From: Opisthorchis felineus
Lineage: Eukaryota; Platyhelminthes; Trematoda; Opisthorchiida; Opisthorchiidae
Direction: 5' to 3'
Length of the DNA stretch: 64,000 nt
Assembly: GCA_004794785.1 (NCBI GenBank)
Contig: SJOL01009490.1
Coordinates: forward strand, 246,255 to 310,254
The notes under the pieces are model-generated. The model searched no databases and was not told the origin of the DNA. It saw only the letters and a program-made list of their open reading frames with translations. The position numbers were made by a program, and so were the translations under genes. Position 1 is the stretch's first letter. The number at the start of each line of letters is the position of its first letter. Below are positions 13,401-28,400 of this stretch, piece by piece.

Positions 13401-16400
13401 GCATTTTATGTATTGGTTGGTTTTTCACACTCGGGCCCAGAATATTTCCCATATGCCCTCCTAGGAAACCTAGACTTATACATGAAGATTTAAAAGTTTG
13501 CAAAGTTCTAGGCGATTCCTTTATATGTTAGGTGACTGTAACGAGGCATACTGAAAGACCAACTTGTTTTCTTGAGCTTTCAGGATCCGTCGACCGCTCT
13601 ATAAGTTTTTTTCTCACCTTTGATGGAATCTCTGAATGCCAAAGGTGCGACTAAAAATGGAAGCAGATGAATTGTGCTGGTCTTTCAACCAGTTTTCATC
13701 CAAATTTTGCATCACTGTCGCCACAGTGTATACGTTTTTACTTCACCGGATTTGCACGCTTGCTTTTTGTGACATGGTGACATCAGTAAGACGTATTTCC
13801 ATAGGTGCGCTAGACTACCTCCTTGTGGTGCTCACTGAGTAGCCTATACATCACTCTGGGTGAGCTAAGCGTTTTCCAACTCCAGAGAGAGCCAACCACC
13901 CTGTTTGGCTTGGAATTGCTGGTTACTTTTGACAATAAACAACATAATCTAGCTGACGCCTCTGCACCAATTTCAACCACAACACAGAAGAGACTTGTGA
14001 GACGTGCGAGGGCTGTATAAAGTTTGGCAAATCGAAAGCTGGTTTGGTAGCCCACCGTCGAGTTAGCGTCTATAAAAGTGTTGACACGAATGTGGTCGCC
14101 CAGTTGGCCTGCGTTGGTTGTTCCTGCCTGTTTCTATTGAAGGGTGGCCTGAGTCAACACAGTCAACAAGTACAGCTTAATCAGCATGCTGCAGATAAGC
14201 TTAGCTGGTTGAAGCATTCCAGTACCTGCTGGCTCCAACAGGAGTCAAGTTAGCTCTTCCTCCTAGGTGACAAGTTACGTCCGCCGTGTGACACGCAAGT
14301 CGCGCTGCAGGTGAGTCTGAAACAATAGTTTCCTGGTCTTGTGGCTATTGGTAACAAAACCAGGTTAAGAGTGTTTAACTGGCAAGTGCGCCTTGAAGAA
14401 TCTTCACCTGATTGCCGTGGCAAAACTATCGGTTAAACAGTTCCACATTCATTCGACTCTGAAACCTATACCGCCTGGTTCACACAAACCGTGGATTGCA
14501 CCATGGCACTATTGAAGTCCAATCCCTACAGCTCGCTTGCTAGTATTGACTACCTGGCCTCTACCCTTGTTTTGCAATCCTGAATCATGACACTTGGGCA
14601 AGTCCTGTCTCTTCTAGAGCGCGCGTCCAAGAAATTTCCTCATACATGGAGACCTGTTTCCAGGCGCTCTCGTCGGCAACCAACCCTGGCAGTTCAACAG
14701 AAAGCAGGTCATCCATACTAACCACGCAGCCATACAGACCCCACACCACCAACGGCGGAAAGATTCACCGTTTGCTGTGCTCAGTGGGTTGTGAAGGGAA
14801 CTGTACAAAGGAACTGCGGCCTACCTTTGGACGCCGAAAAGTACTGAAATCAGGCGCTCTCTGCTCCAAAACACATAGACAGCCGCCTAATTCACCCAGG
14901 CTGCCATCTGATCAGACTTTAGTCGATCAAGTGGCGGGTGAAAAATCTAGAAGTACGATTCCCTTAATCGGTCATTCCTTCCAAGGTTTAGAAAAGCTCA
15001 CGCCAAAAATGCTTCCGCGGTTCAGTGTGAACACTCTTGCTGGGCATTTCAACTAAATAGTATTATCTGGGGGTTACTCACAGCCTTTGTGTTGTCCCAG
15101 TGCTACTATACTTCCGAAGGTCCAAAATCTGACTTAAATTGACCAGGTGATACCGGCCTCCGTGTCATCCATTTTTGTTCGGTGCTTTAAGAAAATAGTT
15201 CCTGATTGACGGAACAGTACGTTGCAACTGCTTCCACTCTAGTTTGCACTTCCACGTCAAAACGTTTGTTTATAACCCACCTTACTGATACACGCTTTGC
15301 TTTGTCACCCTTCATCGACTGCTGTTAACTTTAGTTTGACGTTTGCCGGCCGCCTGAGAATGTCTGATTCTGTTCCAAATGACATGACTTTCAGATCTAC
15401 TAAGGCTTTTGGAGCGCTGTCACTCCGGGTCTGATACATCACACAGCCTTCTTAAGATGCTGTAGTAGTTTCTCCCGCTTCCGAGATACACTGTCACAAA
15501 GGTGTGAGGCAGAGAAATCCACTCCCCAAAATATTGTTAATCGTAGTGATGAATGAGGTTCATAGATTGCCGATGCCACAACTAGAAAACCAGCTAGATG
15601 ACACCTTAGTGGATGGTTTTGCCTTTGCTGACGACTAAGTTTTGTGTGCAGAAATTAAGGCTCGCCTTAAATAGGAGTTTAAATCAGCTGCGGTCGAGTC
15701 GGAAGGAGCAGGTTTGACAGTAAACGCACGAAAGACCAAAGCAGACCAAAACACTGGGCGACAGCGGTCTCATTCAAGGCTGTTTGCTTTCCTAAGAAAC
15801 CCACCGCTCTTATCGGTACGACAGACATCGTGACATTTTTGGGTGTCCCCTTTACTTTCAACTGGAAAGGCGTCTGCAACCGTCGATTGCAGCTGCTAAG
15901 ACTGCTCGATTAGGTTACACATGTCCCGTTGAAGTTGCAACAACGAATGGAGATCCAGAGAGACCATATGACACCGAAGCTGATATTTGCTCGTGCCTGA
16001 CCAAGTCCACCGAAAAGCACTCAAAAGTTTTGATACTCATATCAAGCAATCTGTTTGTGGCTGGCTACGTCTACCGAAGGACACCCTGATCAGCTACGTC
16101 CATGCCGGTGAACAACATGGGGAACTTCGTATCCCAAGCCCGAGAATGCGTATGGAAAATTTTCTGTTTGCCCAGTGCCAAATACTACTCAATTTGGCCG
16201 GTGATTCCACATTTGCTTGGGTTTTTCGTGATCTCAGCGTTCGAATCCGAGTCTAAGCTGCATGCGTGAACACCAAAGAAGAGCTGGTGGTTGCTTGATG
16301 AGGTAGTCAGTACAACAGCGTTGACGGTTGCGGATTACAAGAGTTGGTTGCTTAGCCGCCCTCTAATAGATGGCTCATTTTCTTGAACGTGTGCTTCCTT

Positions 16401-19400
16401 GGATACTTATCCGTGGTATCCAGCTCCGGTGCAATCTGCTTGGGACGGCAGTCAGAAGCGCGCGGCGTAGTCACAGTGGCCAGACGACCTTCTGTCATGG
16501 AAACTTTGGTGCATATTCTGCAGTCCAGCTGGATCACGAACGATGCCAGTTGTGCTAGTCGCAACTAGATTGCAAGAGAACGCGCGAAACATTTCCTTCG
16601 CCTAAATCACACCGTTTTCGGGGAGTTGGGATCACCTACGCCGAGGTATTTTATCAAGCCTGGCCTAATCACTGTTCGGGAACGATTAGCGATTGCGACG
16701 GACTTAAGCATAGTCTTGGATGGGTGTGGACTGACTGTTTGGAATGAGACGAAGCAGAGTGTTCCCTCCCCATCATCTCAGCCCAACTTACTAACGATTG
16801 TGATGTTGACTTTTTGTTCGCAATGATCATTTCATATCGGGGATCTGCTTTTCTCAGTCCGCCAAGGCTGTTGCTGGGCAGGGGTTTCCCAAGGTCACAG
16901 TCACTGACCTGTGTCTGCTCACCGTTTTGGGCTCGCTATGTACTTACAACGCTTTGATGTGTGGTACAGTAAGTTAAGTGTTCATTCTTGCCATTGACCT
17001 TTACACCTGGCTTTGTATGACAGACACCTTGTGATTGATTTTTTAATCTTGAATGTGCTAACGCGTATTGTGCCTACAAAAAAATTCAGCATTCGCTATT
17101 TTTCCTTAAGTTCCCGTGGTTTCATGCCACACATTCTTGCCTCATCTGGAAACCATCTTGTTTGACGAAAAAACTATTGATAGCATGCCTTCGAATAGAA
17201 TATGTCCTTGTTTTCTCTGATATTCTCCTTTACACCTTTTCACACCATGCTGTTAAAAAATATAGCGTCAATTCATATGCTATCTTATTTGACACTTTGG
17301 CTTATCCAAACAGCCTGAAATGTATTCAGACCAATTCCGGGAGCACAGAGTCTTTGAGAAGTTTCATCGACTTCCATGAAATAGTAGGCGACCAGTTTTT
17401 GTATTGTTTCTATTCTTTAAAATGATGTTGCATTTGATTACTTTGAAAGTCAGATGTTGAGGCTTTACCACAGTCTCAAAAGTGATCAAAGCAACACAGA
17501 AAACGTCGTGTGGGGGTACGTTGTATAATTGGGGGCACAGTGGGTTTCGTATGGAGACAGTATTCTACATGTCTATATTACTAACATATTTATATACACT
17601 AGTGCATAATACATGTTTGTCGATCAGCACTCGGAGAGGAGTTGTTCTGAAAGTGTGCAAATTTCATGGCTTTTTCGAATAATCAAGGAAGGTTCCTTAT
17701 CAAGCAATAAGAGTGAGCACGCGTGGAGGGGTTTTCCAATAAATCCTCAAAAATAGCGAGTTTTAATCTGTGTTCATTTATTTCCATGTTGAGATCTCCT
17801 TTAGCAGACAACAGAGTGACTTTACCTACCGCCCGCTTACGTACAATGATGTTCAATCATTGTCTTTAAAATTTCACCAAATCGGCTTGGTATCTTGCTT
17901 GACACGACATCATTTAATGCATTCTCCACCAAGTAGTGCCGCTTGAAATTTCTAACTAGTCCATTGTTTTTTGTCCATTTCTTAATCAGAAAATATAAGA
18001 CATCAAATAGCCTTATTGCGAAAGCTTGTTGTGATCGCAGCAGACACAGGATTCCCCTATAAACCCGATGTTGTTGCTGATCCTTACCTCAGTAACATGA
18101 TCGGGTGTATAATTAAAGTACAAAATGATTGAATAGACGTCTGGATGAATGGATCAAAATCAATGAAGAGACAGACGCATCAGGCAACAGCTCCAATTCA
18201 AACCAACTGGCTCTGTCTTGCAAACCGGAACATCATCAAATCCTAAAAAGACGAAGTTTCCACTCTTTTCAACGTGGAAGATCAAGCAAATCCAGCACAC
18301 CACATCTCTGATTTGTGTAACATAACGTTCCACGGGTATGCTGTGGAGTGATTTGCGGGTACATATTGCGTACGCCAAATTTCGGGTAAATAGTGCTGGG
18401 TCAGAGACAGTTACACGGGCTCCGTGCCGAAAAATCTTCTGTGAGTACGAAACCTCCACCAATCTGGGCAGAGGCAGATGCCTTTAAAACATACGACAAC
18501 TGTTTTTATGATGAGCCTATTTTTAGGGATTTCAAGGTATAATGTGAGTTCAATTATCCTACTATGTCTGTCCCAATAGAGGGTGAAATGGCGATGTCAT
18601 TGAGGGCACAATATTGGACGATACCTAGTGTGCTCAGTAAGAGCTAGGAATATAAAATCTGTTGCGTCGGTTGTAAAAGAAGCACCAAAAATGTGTGTCT
18701 GCTCGGTACTTTCTTCCAAGTTGTGTTACGGGCTTCTGTCATTTTTGAGCTACGTTACCAGTGGTCCAAAAAAGATGTTGGAACATTCAAAAGCATACTA
18801 GAAAACTCAACATTCTTCTCCATGTTTTGCACGTTCAGGCTTTTGTTGACGAGTTAACTAAGCTCAAGATGTTCATTTTTCATAGTTCAGTTTTGAAATT
18901 GAGGCTAAACGGTACTTTGTGGGAGTCCCGCTTTTCTGGATAACTTGTCTACATGTTTTATGGTTTGCGTAGTTTAATTTTTATTTGACTGAATTATTGA
19001 TTTTAGTCAAGCTTCTAGACGTATTTTGAACTTAGTGTTTAGGCAATCAACACTGGCTTAGCCCCATCATAGCCAGTTTTTAGAAAAAATTGTATGAAAT
19101 GACAAGGCAGATGTCTCATTCGCTTACATGAAGCCCCAGATGCATAATTTCCCGTGAATATCGCAATACTTCTGTGTGACAAGAGAGGAAAATGTTAAGC
19201 ACTTATTGAGTTCACATATATTTAGAGTAAGGTACCTTCCAAACATAGGGTCTGTAATACCCTAGTGAACCATTTAGTCCAGGGAGTCAACCGTAGTTAG
19301 ATTAGAAAAAAACTTTTCACACTGAGGCAAACCTAGCTGTCTATCCCTTTTATTCCGCTACTCACAATTATTCCCAACTGTATCAGTTGGGAATAATTAG

Positions 19401-22400
19401 TTTAGTCCGTTACGGAGTGACTGGACCTTACCATGGTGTGACAGTATGTGTACCTTTGCAACGCACTGAAAGGTGTCGTTCTACACTCGCAGAGTCTTTC
19501 AAACCAAGTTGATCAAAGGTCATATGTCCGACCAACACAGTCTCCTGGCTCTTCGGGTCGGAGGTTGGAAATTGGGTGGCGAGTTTGTCCATAGAAATGA
19601 AAATGTGCCTGCATTTCCCGCCAATCACTGATGCCTTTCGGTCAGGCTTTTGAGCCAAAGCTTTGACCGAGTTCCTTAATCACCCTCCTATCTAGGTCTG
19701 GGCACCATGGCTACATTGCGGCTCACGAACAACCATGAATTGCACACTTACGGCAGGGAAGTTTCTGTGTTGAATATGATGTTATGCTGTGGATGACGAT
19801 GGTGACGATCCGTATAGTACACTTTATAGTTGCTCAAATGACTCGGTTATGGGGGCCCATTTTAAGTCCGAATGAGGTTCGCAATTAACTTCCGGAGTTT
19901 GATGATAGTGTACGACGTTTTGCAAATTTTTACTGGCAAATTCATCCTGCAAATGAAGCCAATGAATTTTGAAAGGTCGCGAAGAAATTTACAGTTTTGC
20001 AATAGGAAACCATCAATAGTGTGCGTTTCACAAAAAATCAGTGGGAAGTCTCGAACACGCTGTAGCCGATAAGATGGTTGCACGGTGTCGGTTGTTGAAA
20101 GTCTCTGACACGTTAATAAAAGGAGTGTTTACATTTAGGCCAAACCAAAATGTTGCCAAGGCCAGTGCTGTGGTTATTCACCTCCAAGGGCGCTCAGAAA
20201 AGCAGCGTGTGAATCTTTTTCTTGTCCAGCTTCATTTTGGCTACGAAGAGTTCTGAACTGAAGAGTTGACCTTATAGACGGTACTAAATCGGTGCGCCAT
20301 CTTCGGGCTAACAAAAGACCGTAATTGCACACAAGTTGCAAAAAGCTGAAATAGGAACTATGCAGGATAGTCTAAATCCGAGTTGGATGTGTTGTTCACC
20401 AATGTTGAGGAATGTGCTTTAAAAAAAGTCGAAAGGTTGGGTATGTTGGATGTATTAAAAGTATTGTATTTTCGGCCCACAGACCTTCTAGTACTCGAAA
20501 GAATTTAATTTGATTTCTTCGATCTGCATTCGACTGGACCGGTTGGCTCTTATCCGCCCATCCTCTGTTCTTCTTCTTGCGTAGATGGGTCATATGTTTG
20601 ATTGTTGCATCGCAAAGTCCTCTCAAGCTAATCAGTTCGACGGTTCCTGAAGCTTCTTTCTCGTTGAACTGACAAGATACAAACGCATCATTTTAAGCAA
20701 ACCAGTCTTGAACTTTTTTTGAACTCAACGGTTTAAACTACAGCGGTTTTGGCATGGTTTTCAATGGCAGTACTTTGTTCTGCTAGCATAAGCATACTGA
20801 GACTGGTTGGCAATTACTTCTTCACAAATCAAGGCGGCTCCTGTAGTGGCGGTCCTATATTCGATCACACCAGTGCATCTTCTGTGTTGCAGGCAGCATC
20901 GCGCACCAGTTTTGTTATAAGAGCTTCTTGAAACCCCTGTGTCGGACAATGGTACAACCCAAGGGATAAGGCAGTCAAAGGATGTAAATCCATATCATCA
21001 GTCTTCTGTTAGTCAACTATGTGTCCCAGGAAGGTGAACTGATACACTCTATTTAGAAACCAAGTTTGAAGTTTCTAAATCTCGGTTTCACAAAACGGAA
21101 GGCCAAACTTCTGCTCAGTGAACTCATGACCGAACACTTGAACATTTGAACTTGGTTGCCTGAGTAGAATATCTGTCGAAAATATCGACCAACAACGAGA
21201 TTGGTTTTGATTTTGACCCTAAACAGGTCTTTTAATTCATCCCATACGTACTGAGACATATTGTGTCCAGATTTTCATTAACCTGATGGACATATGCTTG
21301 TGTATCAAGCAATCGACCTATGAAATTTTCTCTTTTGCAAGCGGAAGTAAATTTTTTTGACAATTTACGGCCTTAACGATCGCAGTTAATAGTGGACCTG
21401 TAAAAGCTCACAAATGACGTCACGATATACTCTTGTCCCCTGAACTTAGGTAAAACCTCGCTGATTGATGAATATTCACCTACAATTTCAGTTAATTTTA
21501 CGGTTGACAGTAAATTTGATTTCGTAGTGAAAAAAACTTCTCCCATCACTTATGGCGCACTCTTCCAGGAGTTCAACCCATTATTTCTCGTTATAGTGGC
21601 AAATCTTTTCAATGAAATCGCTCCACAGTGTTCAGTATAATAGACGTTTTCAAGGTCATTCAACATATTGTAAGTAGTTTGTCGAAGAAGACCAAAACAA
21701 CAATTTCATCACCATGTCACGTGAGCTTTTTTCTGGAACCTTGTCTCTTAAGAATTGGGCAAAAATCAGGTCAATGCTCGTGAATATTCTTGTCTGTGCA
21801 GGAGTGAATGGGATTATTCACGCTACAGTGTGCAGATTTCAACAACTTTCTTTGAGCTACTTAGTGAAAATATCCTTCGGTTTTGTGGGTAAAGCACCAC
21901 TGAAATACTTGAAGAAAAATCACCAAATTTTACCGTGCTTCACAACCTTTCTGTGTAGGCCAAATTGTTTTCAAATACGAAACCCTTCACTGCCAATTAA
22001 GTAGTCACTTCTCTCAAGACTAGCAGAATGCTTTAAATACCATTTTAGTTTTTTTGGTAAGACTATATTGATCATATTTGAACCGATACTCCTGAATAGC
22101 GAATCAGCTGATTTTAGAGTGGGTCCTTATCACACATTCACCGCTGAGCCAGTTAACGATGTCATCTGTTCAACGCCATTGCAACACTGGTCCAAGCGAA
22201 TTCCTGATCACGTGATAAGGAAGAAAAAATAAACTACGAAATACCTAGAGAGAGACACGTTGGAAAACATGTAAACATCCTGAATTAATGACAGCCTGAC
22301 TCACAAGACTGTCATAGATAATCATTCGAAAGCGATACTGATGGCCTTGTGAAGCAGCCATCAGATATGTTTTTGTCTCATATTGACCAATCGGTCTGAT

Positions 22401-25400
22401 AGTGAAAGAGCTGGATACAACGAGATTTTGGATTTACAGTGCGTGGTTTTGCCACCTGATAGCAAGTTTATCATGCAGCTGCAAAATGAATGAAACAGTT
22501 CAAATTTTAAACTGTAATATTGGGAGTGCTGAAGTAACTTGGAGTAAATTACGTGGTAAAAATGGACACCAGCAACTCAGGTTTTGGCACACATTATTTT
22601 TACCACGTTTTATTTCCCTCTAACGACAGAACAGAAGACATCTAGGCTGGATAATATTCCGAGTAGTATATGAGATTCGAACTAGGTGATCAGTGTATAA
22701 GGTTTATGAATTCATTATGTCGGAAGACCCTCAAAGCGGGCGTTGATTACCTATAGTCTGCCGGCAAGCATACTCATGAAATTACGACGAAAATTTTTCT
22801 GAACAAAACCCACGATTTGGCCAAGCAGATCGACTCGTCACAACACGGGGAATTCAATTATAGTCGAGTATTTTGCTTTTAACCTCATTTGAATAGGTAA
22901 TGCATGGGCCTATACCATCTGACTTCACTTTTGGCAAGGTCAGTTTTTAATGGTCGTGACTAGATATGCATAAGTTTTAGACAGCATGGACTACGTTCCA
23001 CATGGTTGCGCTATATTTTATCAACAACATACTTGGCCGACCTTCACTTTGCCTGTCTCTGTCCGGCTCTGTCCTCCGCAAGCCCGATTCCAACCAGCGC
23101 TTTGTGTGTTCGCTAGAAGGTGACCGGGGATGTATACTTCATTCCCTGAAAAATTTGCAATCCTGCACGCCCTGGAGATCTTTTCAACTTTTATGGGAAC
23201 CACAGGCATTGCGGTAACCCCTCAGGTTGGGTTGTTTTTGCGATAACTGGACTTGAGCTAGCGTATGGTTGATAAAAGTCACTCTTTTGTGTATACTCTT
23301 ACCTACTGATAGACATATTCTTTTATAAACGTCCGTAAAACCCCAGCTTTGCCTGTTTAAAATTGTAGGATAGTCTGCAGGAAGATAGAGGAGAACAGAC
23401 ACATTTTAGCTGACTAGTCCCTCTGAACTAGGTTAAGTGTTCCGACTACCAGCTGGGAGGTCGTGGGTTTTAAACTCCCTGGAGTTTCATGGGATGCGCA
23501 CTGCTGATGGTTCTCAGTAAGGTAGTACAGTGCTTCTTGACTTTTCACCACTAATTGGCTTCACTTACAGAATAAAATCACCTGTAAAATTCCCTGATCT
23601 CCTCAAGCTAACAGATCTTTCCGACTAATTTCGACGTACCAAACTGGTAGCGAAATCAGTCTGATTCTTATTCGCCATGGGCGAAAATGTAGTTGGTATT
23701 GCCAATGACGCTGCGATAAGTTGCGAGGGCAAAAGGTAATTCGTGCAAGAAGTGGTTGGTCATGGACACAGCATGCGAAAAAACGTTGCCACTTCTCCAC
23801 ATATTGTTACGTCACAGCTATAGGACACATTAGTTTGTTGAGTCACACCGGCATTCCACATGGTGAGGATGGTGTACACGATATGACGACTCTGCGCTCC
23901 AACAGGGTCTAGCCAAGTCACTAAAGGGTAGGAGGGTAAGCTGCGGGAGACAGCCACTAATACGAACGTGCTACCCCTACCAGTTCACTTAAAAGCAGAG
24001 AAATACACAAGCACCACGAGGGATGTATAAACATCGTTAGGCTCAAGACTAGTAGCATATTGGGGATTATGTAAGCGTGGTAGTAATCAAATGCCGTTTA
24101 CCGACCGCGCACTTCATCCCTTCTGCTACCAGATTTATCGCTGCTTTTCATACAAACCACACTCTAATCATGTACATCAAAAAACCGACTTCCCGTTTCT
24201 CACAAACATGCATATGGATCTCCAGGTTTGACGGACGAATGTCTCCTAATGAGCGGATGGTTCAGTTTTCCCCAAATAAATGGTCATGAGCTTCCCTTGC
24301 GCGGGCATATCGCGTTTTATTTTGAATTACCAAGCGACTGACAGATGATCACCTCACCGGATTTCTCTGCTCCGCGCGTCTGAAGTGGTTTAAAACAAAT
24401 GTCACAAACCCTGACTGTTTGCACAAACTGGCTCCTTCACAACATGATGATTTCTGCGGTTGTTAGTTAGGAGCTTCACTGCGATGATTAATATTGGACA
24501 TGCAGGTTTCTATTTCGTTGTGTATATGTTTCTGTTCTTTCAGATACATCCTTGATAAGACGGATGGAAAGTAGTGGCAACGAAAATAGCACACCTTATC
24601 ATTTTCACTCACAAGAGTAAAAATCACCTCACAGTGCTGGACACTTTACTAATGAGCATCTGATGCATTGCTTTGCAGTGGCATTACAGTTGGCTTACAA
24701 ATAGTACCGTCTCAGCGGAAGTCCGTTTTAGATCGTTGCAACCGGATTGAATGCGGTTTGTCACTTACACTATGGGTACATGCTTCTTTCGGGTCCCTAC
24801 CAGGTGGCCGGCCCTTTGACAAACCCGATGGTGGACTGGACGGTGTATGGTTCGTAATCGCTCGCGTCATCATTCGTTATATCACGCCTAGATATTTAAT
24901 AAAGCCCTGAAGATTTCGCCAAGGTTCGCTGAAGAACTGCGTATAAACTGTAATTCAGTTGATTCATTTCAAACAAATCGGCCAATTACTATACCAGCGA
25001 AAACTTAACATCAGTTAAAAACTAACCTTGAACAGCCCCATGATTGTGTTCGCCTGAATCAAATGACTTTTTCCACAAGCAGCATTTAAAAAACCTAAAA
25101 TTCACATTCAGGTAGAGCAGGAAATGTTTCTAGTGGTTATGTTTAGTTGTTAGTGATTTTTGCGCTCTGCCGTAGGCACGCGTACAGAACAGAGCTTAAT
25201 AAGCTATCGTCTTCCACTGATCGGACGTCACATCACTGAGGATCACATACCTAAATGTAACTGCATATTTCTCAATCATACCTTCCCCATATGAGGTGAT
25301 ATGTGCGAACGGATCCCGCGTTTATCTGCAACTATCATTACTCGGCCATCAACCAATCTATTGTTTGTTGATTACGTGACAGGATCTGGGAGTTTCAGTC

Positions 25401-28400
25401 GAGATTCTGCAACGCACTTGAGGTCATTCTTTGCTGAAAACCGAGAAGCACTGTACAGTTGCTTCATCTTTATTGGGAGACATCAGCAGTGCGCATCTCG
25501 CAAAACTCCAGGGGATTTTGAACCCGCGATCTCCTGGCTAGCAGTTGAAGGCCAAATTATTTGGCAACGATCGGCTGGTCAGAAGTGTCACTGGTTTGAA
25601 ATTGATTGCTGTTTTGCGCCCCCTTTAAGCAATCTTATAATAACAGGTACCTTTGGGCTGATTTATGTGTTCTGATCCACATGGCGGTTGACTTAGATAG
25701 TTTCGGAATACTATCTGAAATGCTGAAGCATAAGGAACAACGGCTATAGACGAATCTGCTTACTTTGGTGTTGAAGAGTTGCAAACGTAGTCTATAAGCT
25801 AAACATCGGCCAAAACTACGCAAAATGTTGTCTGAACCATTAGAATGAGAATTCTAAACCCATAAAAAGCGTTGGAAGACAGTGGTAAAGGAAAATTGTT
25901 TTTTTAAGGAACGAAAAAAGGGGATCCGAAAAACAACGACAATTTAGACACCTGACTTGAAGATACTACAGCCTAATCTATATAGCACTCTCTGTGGAAC
26001 CTAAGAAGACTGACATCTCCTACTAGTGTTTTCAACAGAAGATCGTCCGTGGTGAATTTAAGTGGACTCGTCCAACCGAGTTCCCTGATCAACATACTAA
26101 ATTACCGGATTTGCTGGCGTTGGAAGTGCTTGGACAGTTGAGCTGTACTAGCCTCAGTGCCACATTTCTGGGTTTTCGTCTTCTTGATGTTTCATTTTTC
26201 GTCCAGCTCCCCTATTCAATAAAATTCTGTTGTCTTCTATCTACCAGCAAGGATTCGGTGACCTGATGTGCTCGAGCCCGATATTCAACCAACTTGCAAC
26301 CAACCAAACTTGCACTTCAGTGTTTGTGTGACTGCCATTTGGGCAATTAACCAGTTGTTTCTCTATCTGCTTAGAAAATATTTCTGGCGCATGAATCGTT
26401 TTGAGCCGCAGTTATTGATTCCACATATGAATCCATCATACACCTTTTCCACATGCAATGCTGTTAACATAGTCTAATGCGAAAAACTACACCCCCTACC
26501 CGGTAAACAACACTTTCCACCGGAGTCATATGAAAAAACTCTTCATCCTCTCGGACTTTTTTTTACTCCAAACCTTTTCTGATCATTTGGAGTTGTGGAA
26601 CAAGAAATAGGCGTTCATTGTCGGCATTCTGTGATTGTTTCTTCTTCGCTGTTTACCTTCTACGAACAACCTTTTGTCAAAGGAAGCTTGGAATCATGGC
26701 ACTCTAATTTCTAGTGACTTCATACTTCTTGCTGTCATAAAAGGCCAACTATATTTAAGGAAAAACTCTCCGAGTTTGGCAGAATACAAAACAACAGTAT
26801 AAAGTACAGAGTGCGTTATTACATGCATTCTCATAATGAATGGTTGCCTGATTAACCTCGCTTACAAGAATATTGCGTGGACAGCCTTGCCTGCTCTCTG
26901 GAATTCTGTGCACAAATAACGTGAATATACATGTGTATATACGTATACAGCGGTTCATTTCCCCAGAAATCACTTGTGGAAAACAACGACATTAGCCCGT
27001 TCGGACTGGTTGGTCTTCGTGCAAAGCGATCAACAATTAGACTGTTTATGCACACGATTTACCTAATGTGTTGGTGCAGTTGCGCTTTTGAAGTTTAGTC
27101 TTCGTGAGAGATGCATCAGAAACTCACCTTCAAGTAGTTGGCATTTTAGCCATATTATACAAAAGTTTTCAAATCCAATGATGATGCGGTTCAGTAAAAT
27201 TGCCAGTTTTGGACAAACGGCCGTGAATTCCATCAATTCGTAAGTGTGTACTCGTTGTTCGGAGCATTCTTAACATGTGCTGCATTCTTCGTACTTTACC
27301 CCTTACTTTTCTTGTGTAAAACATCGTTTTTGTACTTGTTAGCTCTAAATGGCTTAGCTTGGTTGAAATTATGAGGCTCTCCTCACCACCTTGCAAGTGA
27401 CGCCAAACAGCGGGGTTCTGTTTATCCGTTATGCCTAAATGGTCTCAAAGAACGCCTGGAAAATAGTATGATGGATCATTTTTGGTCACAGGGATGCTTC
27501 CCTTGCCAGTGAAGTAAGTTGCTGAAACTCATTTGATGAATACGGACCTATCTCTACACCCATGTTGCGACCCCACAATCCATACATATTTCGATGTTCT
27601 TGACACAACTTGAGCTAATTGTTCTCGAGATTGAATGACACCAAAATCACACCAGCATATCTTATCAGGTCTTGACGCTGAGTATTTGGCTTGGTGCCTG
27701 CACGAAAGTTCAAAGAGCACAGAACAAGACGCCTGATGCCAGCGCGAGACCCCTTGGAACAAGGTCACTCACATGAATTTGTTTACACGCACATTATGTT
27801 CCCCGTTTAGAAGACAATCAGCGCGCGGTTGTGTTACTGATCATTCTTTTTTAGGTGCAGGGTAGAAAAAACTATTCATGACACTATCAAAGATATCCAG
27901 CCAACTCATTCTAGAGGTTGGCTGGAAGCCAGAAGACAGTACTGCAGGGATTGATAACGGAAGCTCAGTAATAAAAGGTTTGTGCTATTAGTAGCTTTGT
28001 AAGATTCCACGAATTTGTAACGCCTGATGCACCAATAGTGCATCAAATCGAAAATACTATTGGATAAGAATCAAAAAGTCGTTTACCGTGTAATTGACCC
28101 TCTTCAGGAGCAGTAGGTCTGGCTGCAGTGCACAAGGAATCGTGTCATGCACTAACCCGAGACACATCTGATCGATTCGTGTGTGTAAGTCACTGCAGTA
28201 ATGAGTTACTTGCAACTTTGATAATAGTAAACAGACCTTTTTGGTGAAGCAGGCCTGGCGCGCAAAACTAAGGAAAACCACCACTACTACTCGCAAAACT
28301 GAGAGTTATTCAAACTGTTGATCACCCGTCCGTGGCCAAACGGTTAAATGTTCAGCCATTGTCTGGTTGCAGGTCTGAATCTCTTTGACTTTGAAGTGCG

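Noticed and set aside
24668..24910. 80-codon plus-strand ORF as an exon
   Set aside because: No recognisable domain and no convincing splice sites around it.
28327..28385. tRNA-like segment with GCAGGTCTGAATCTC
   Set aside because: No full cloverleaf; the downstream sequence matches SINE B copies.
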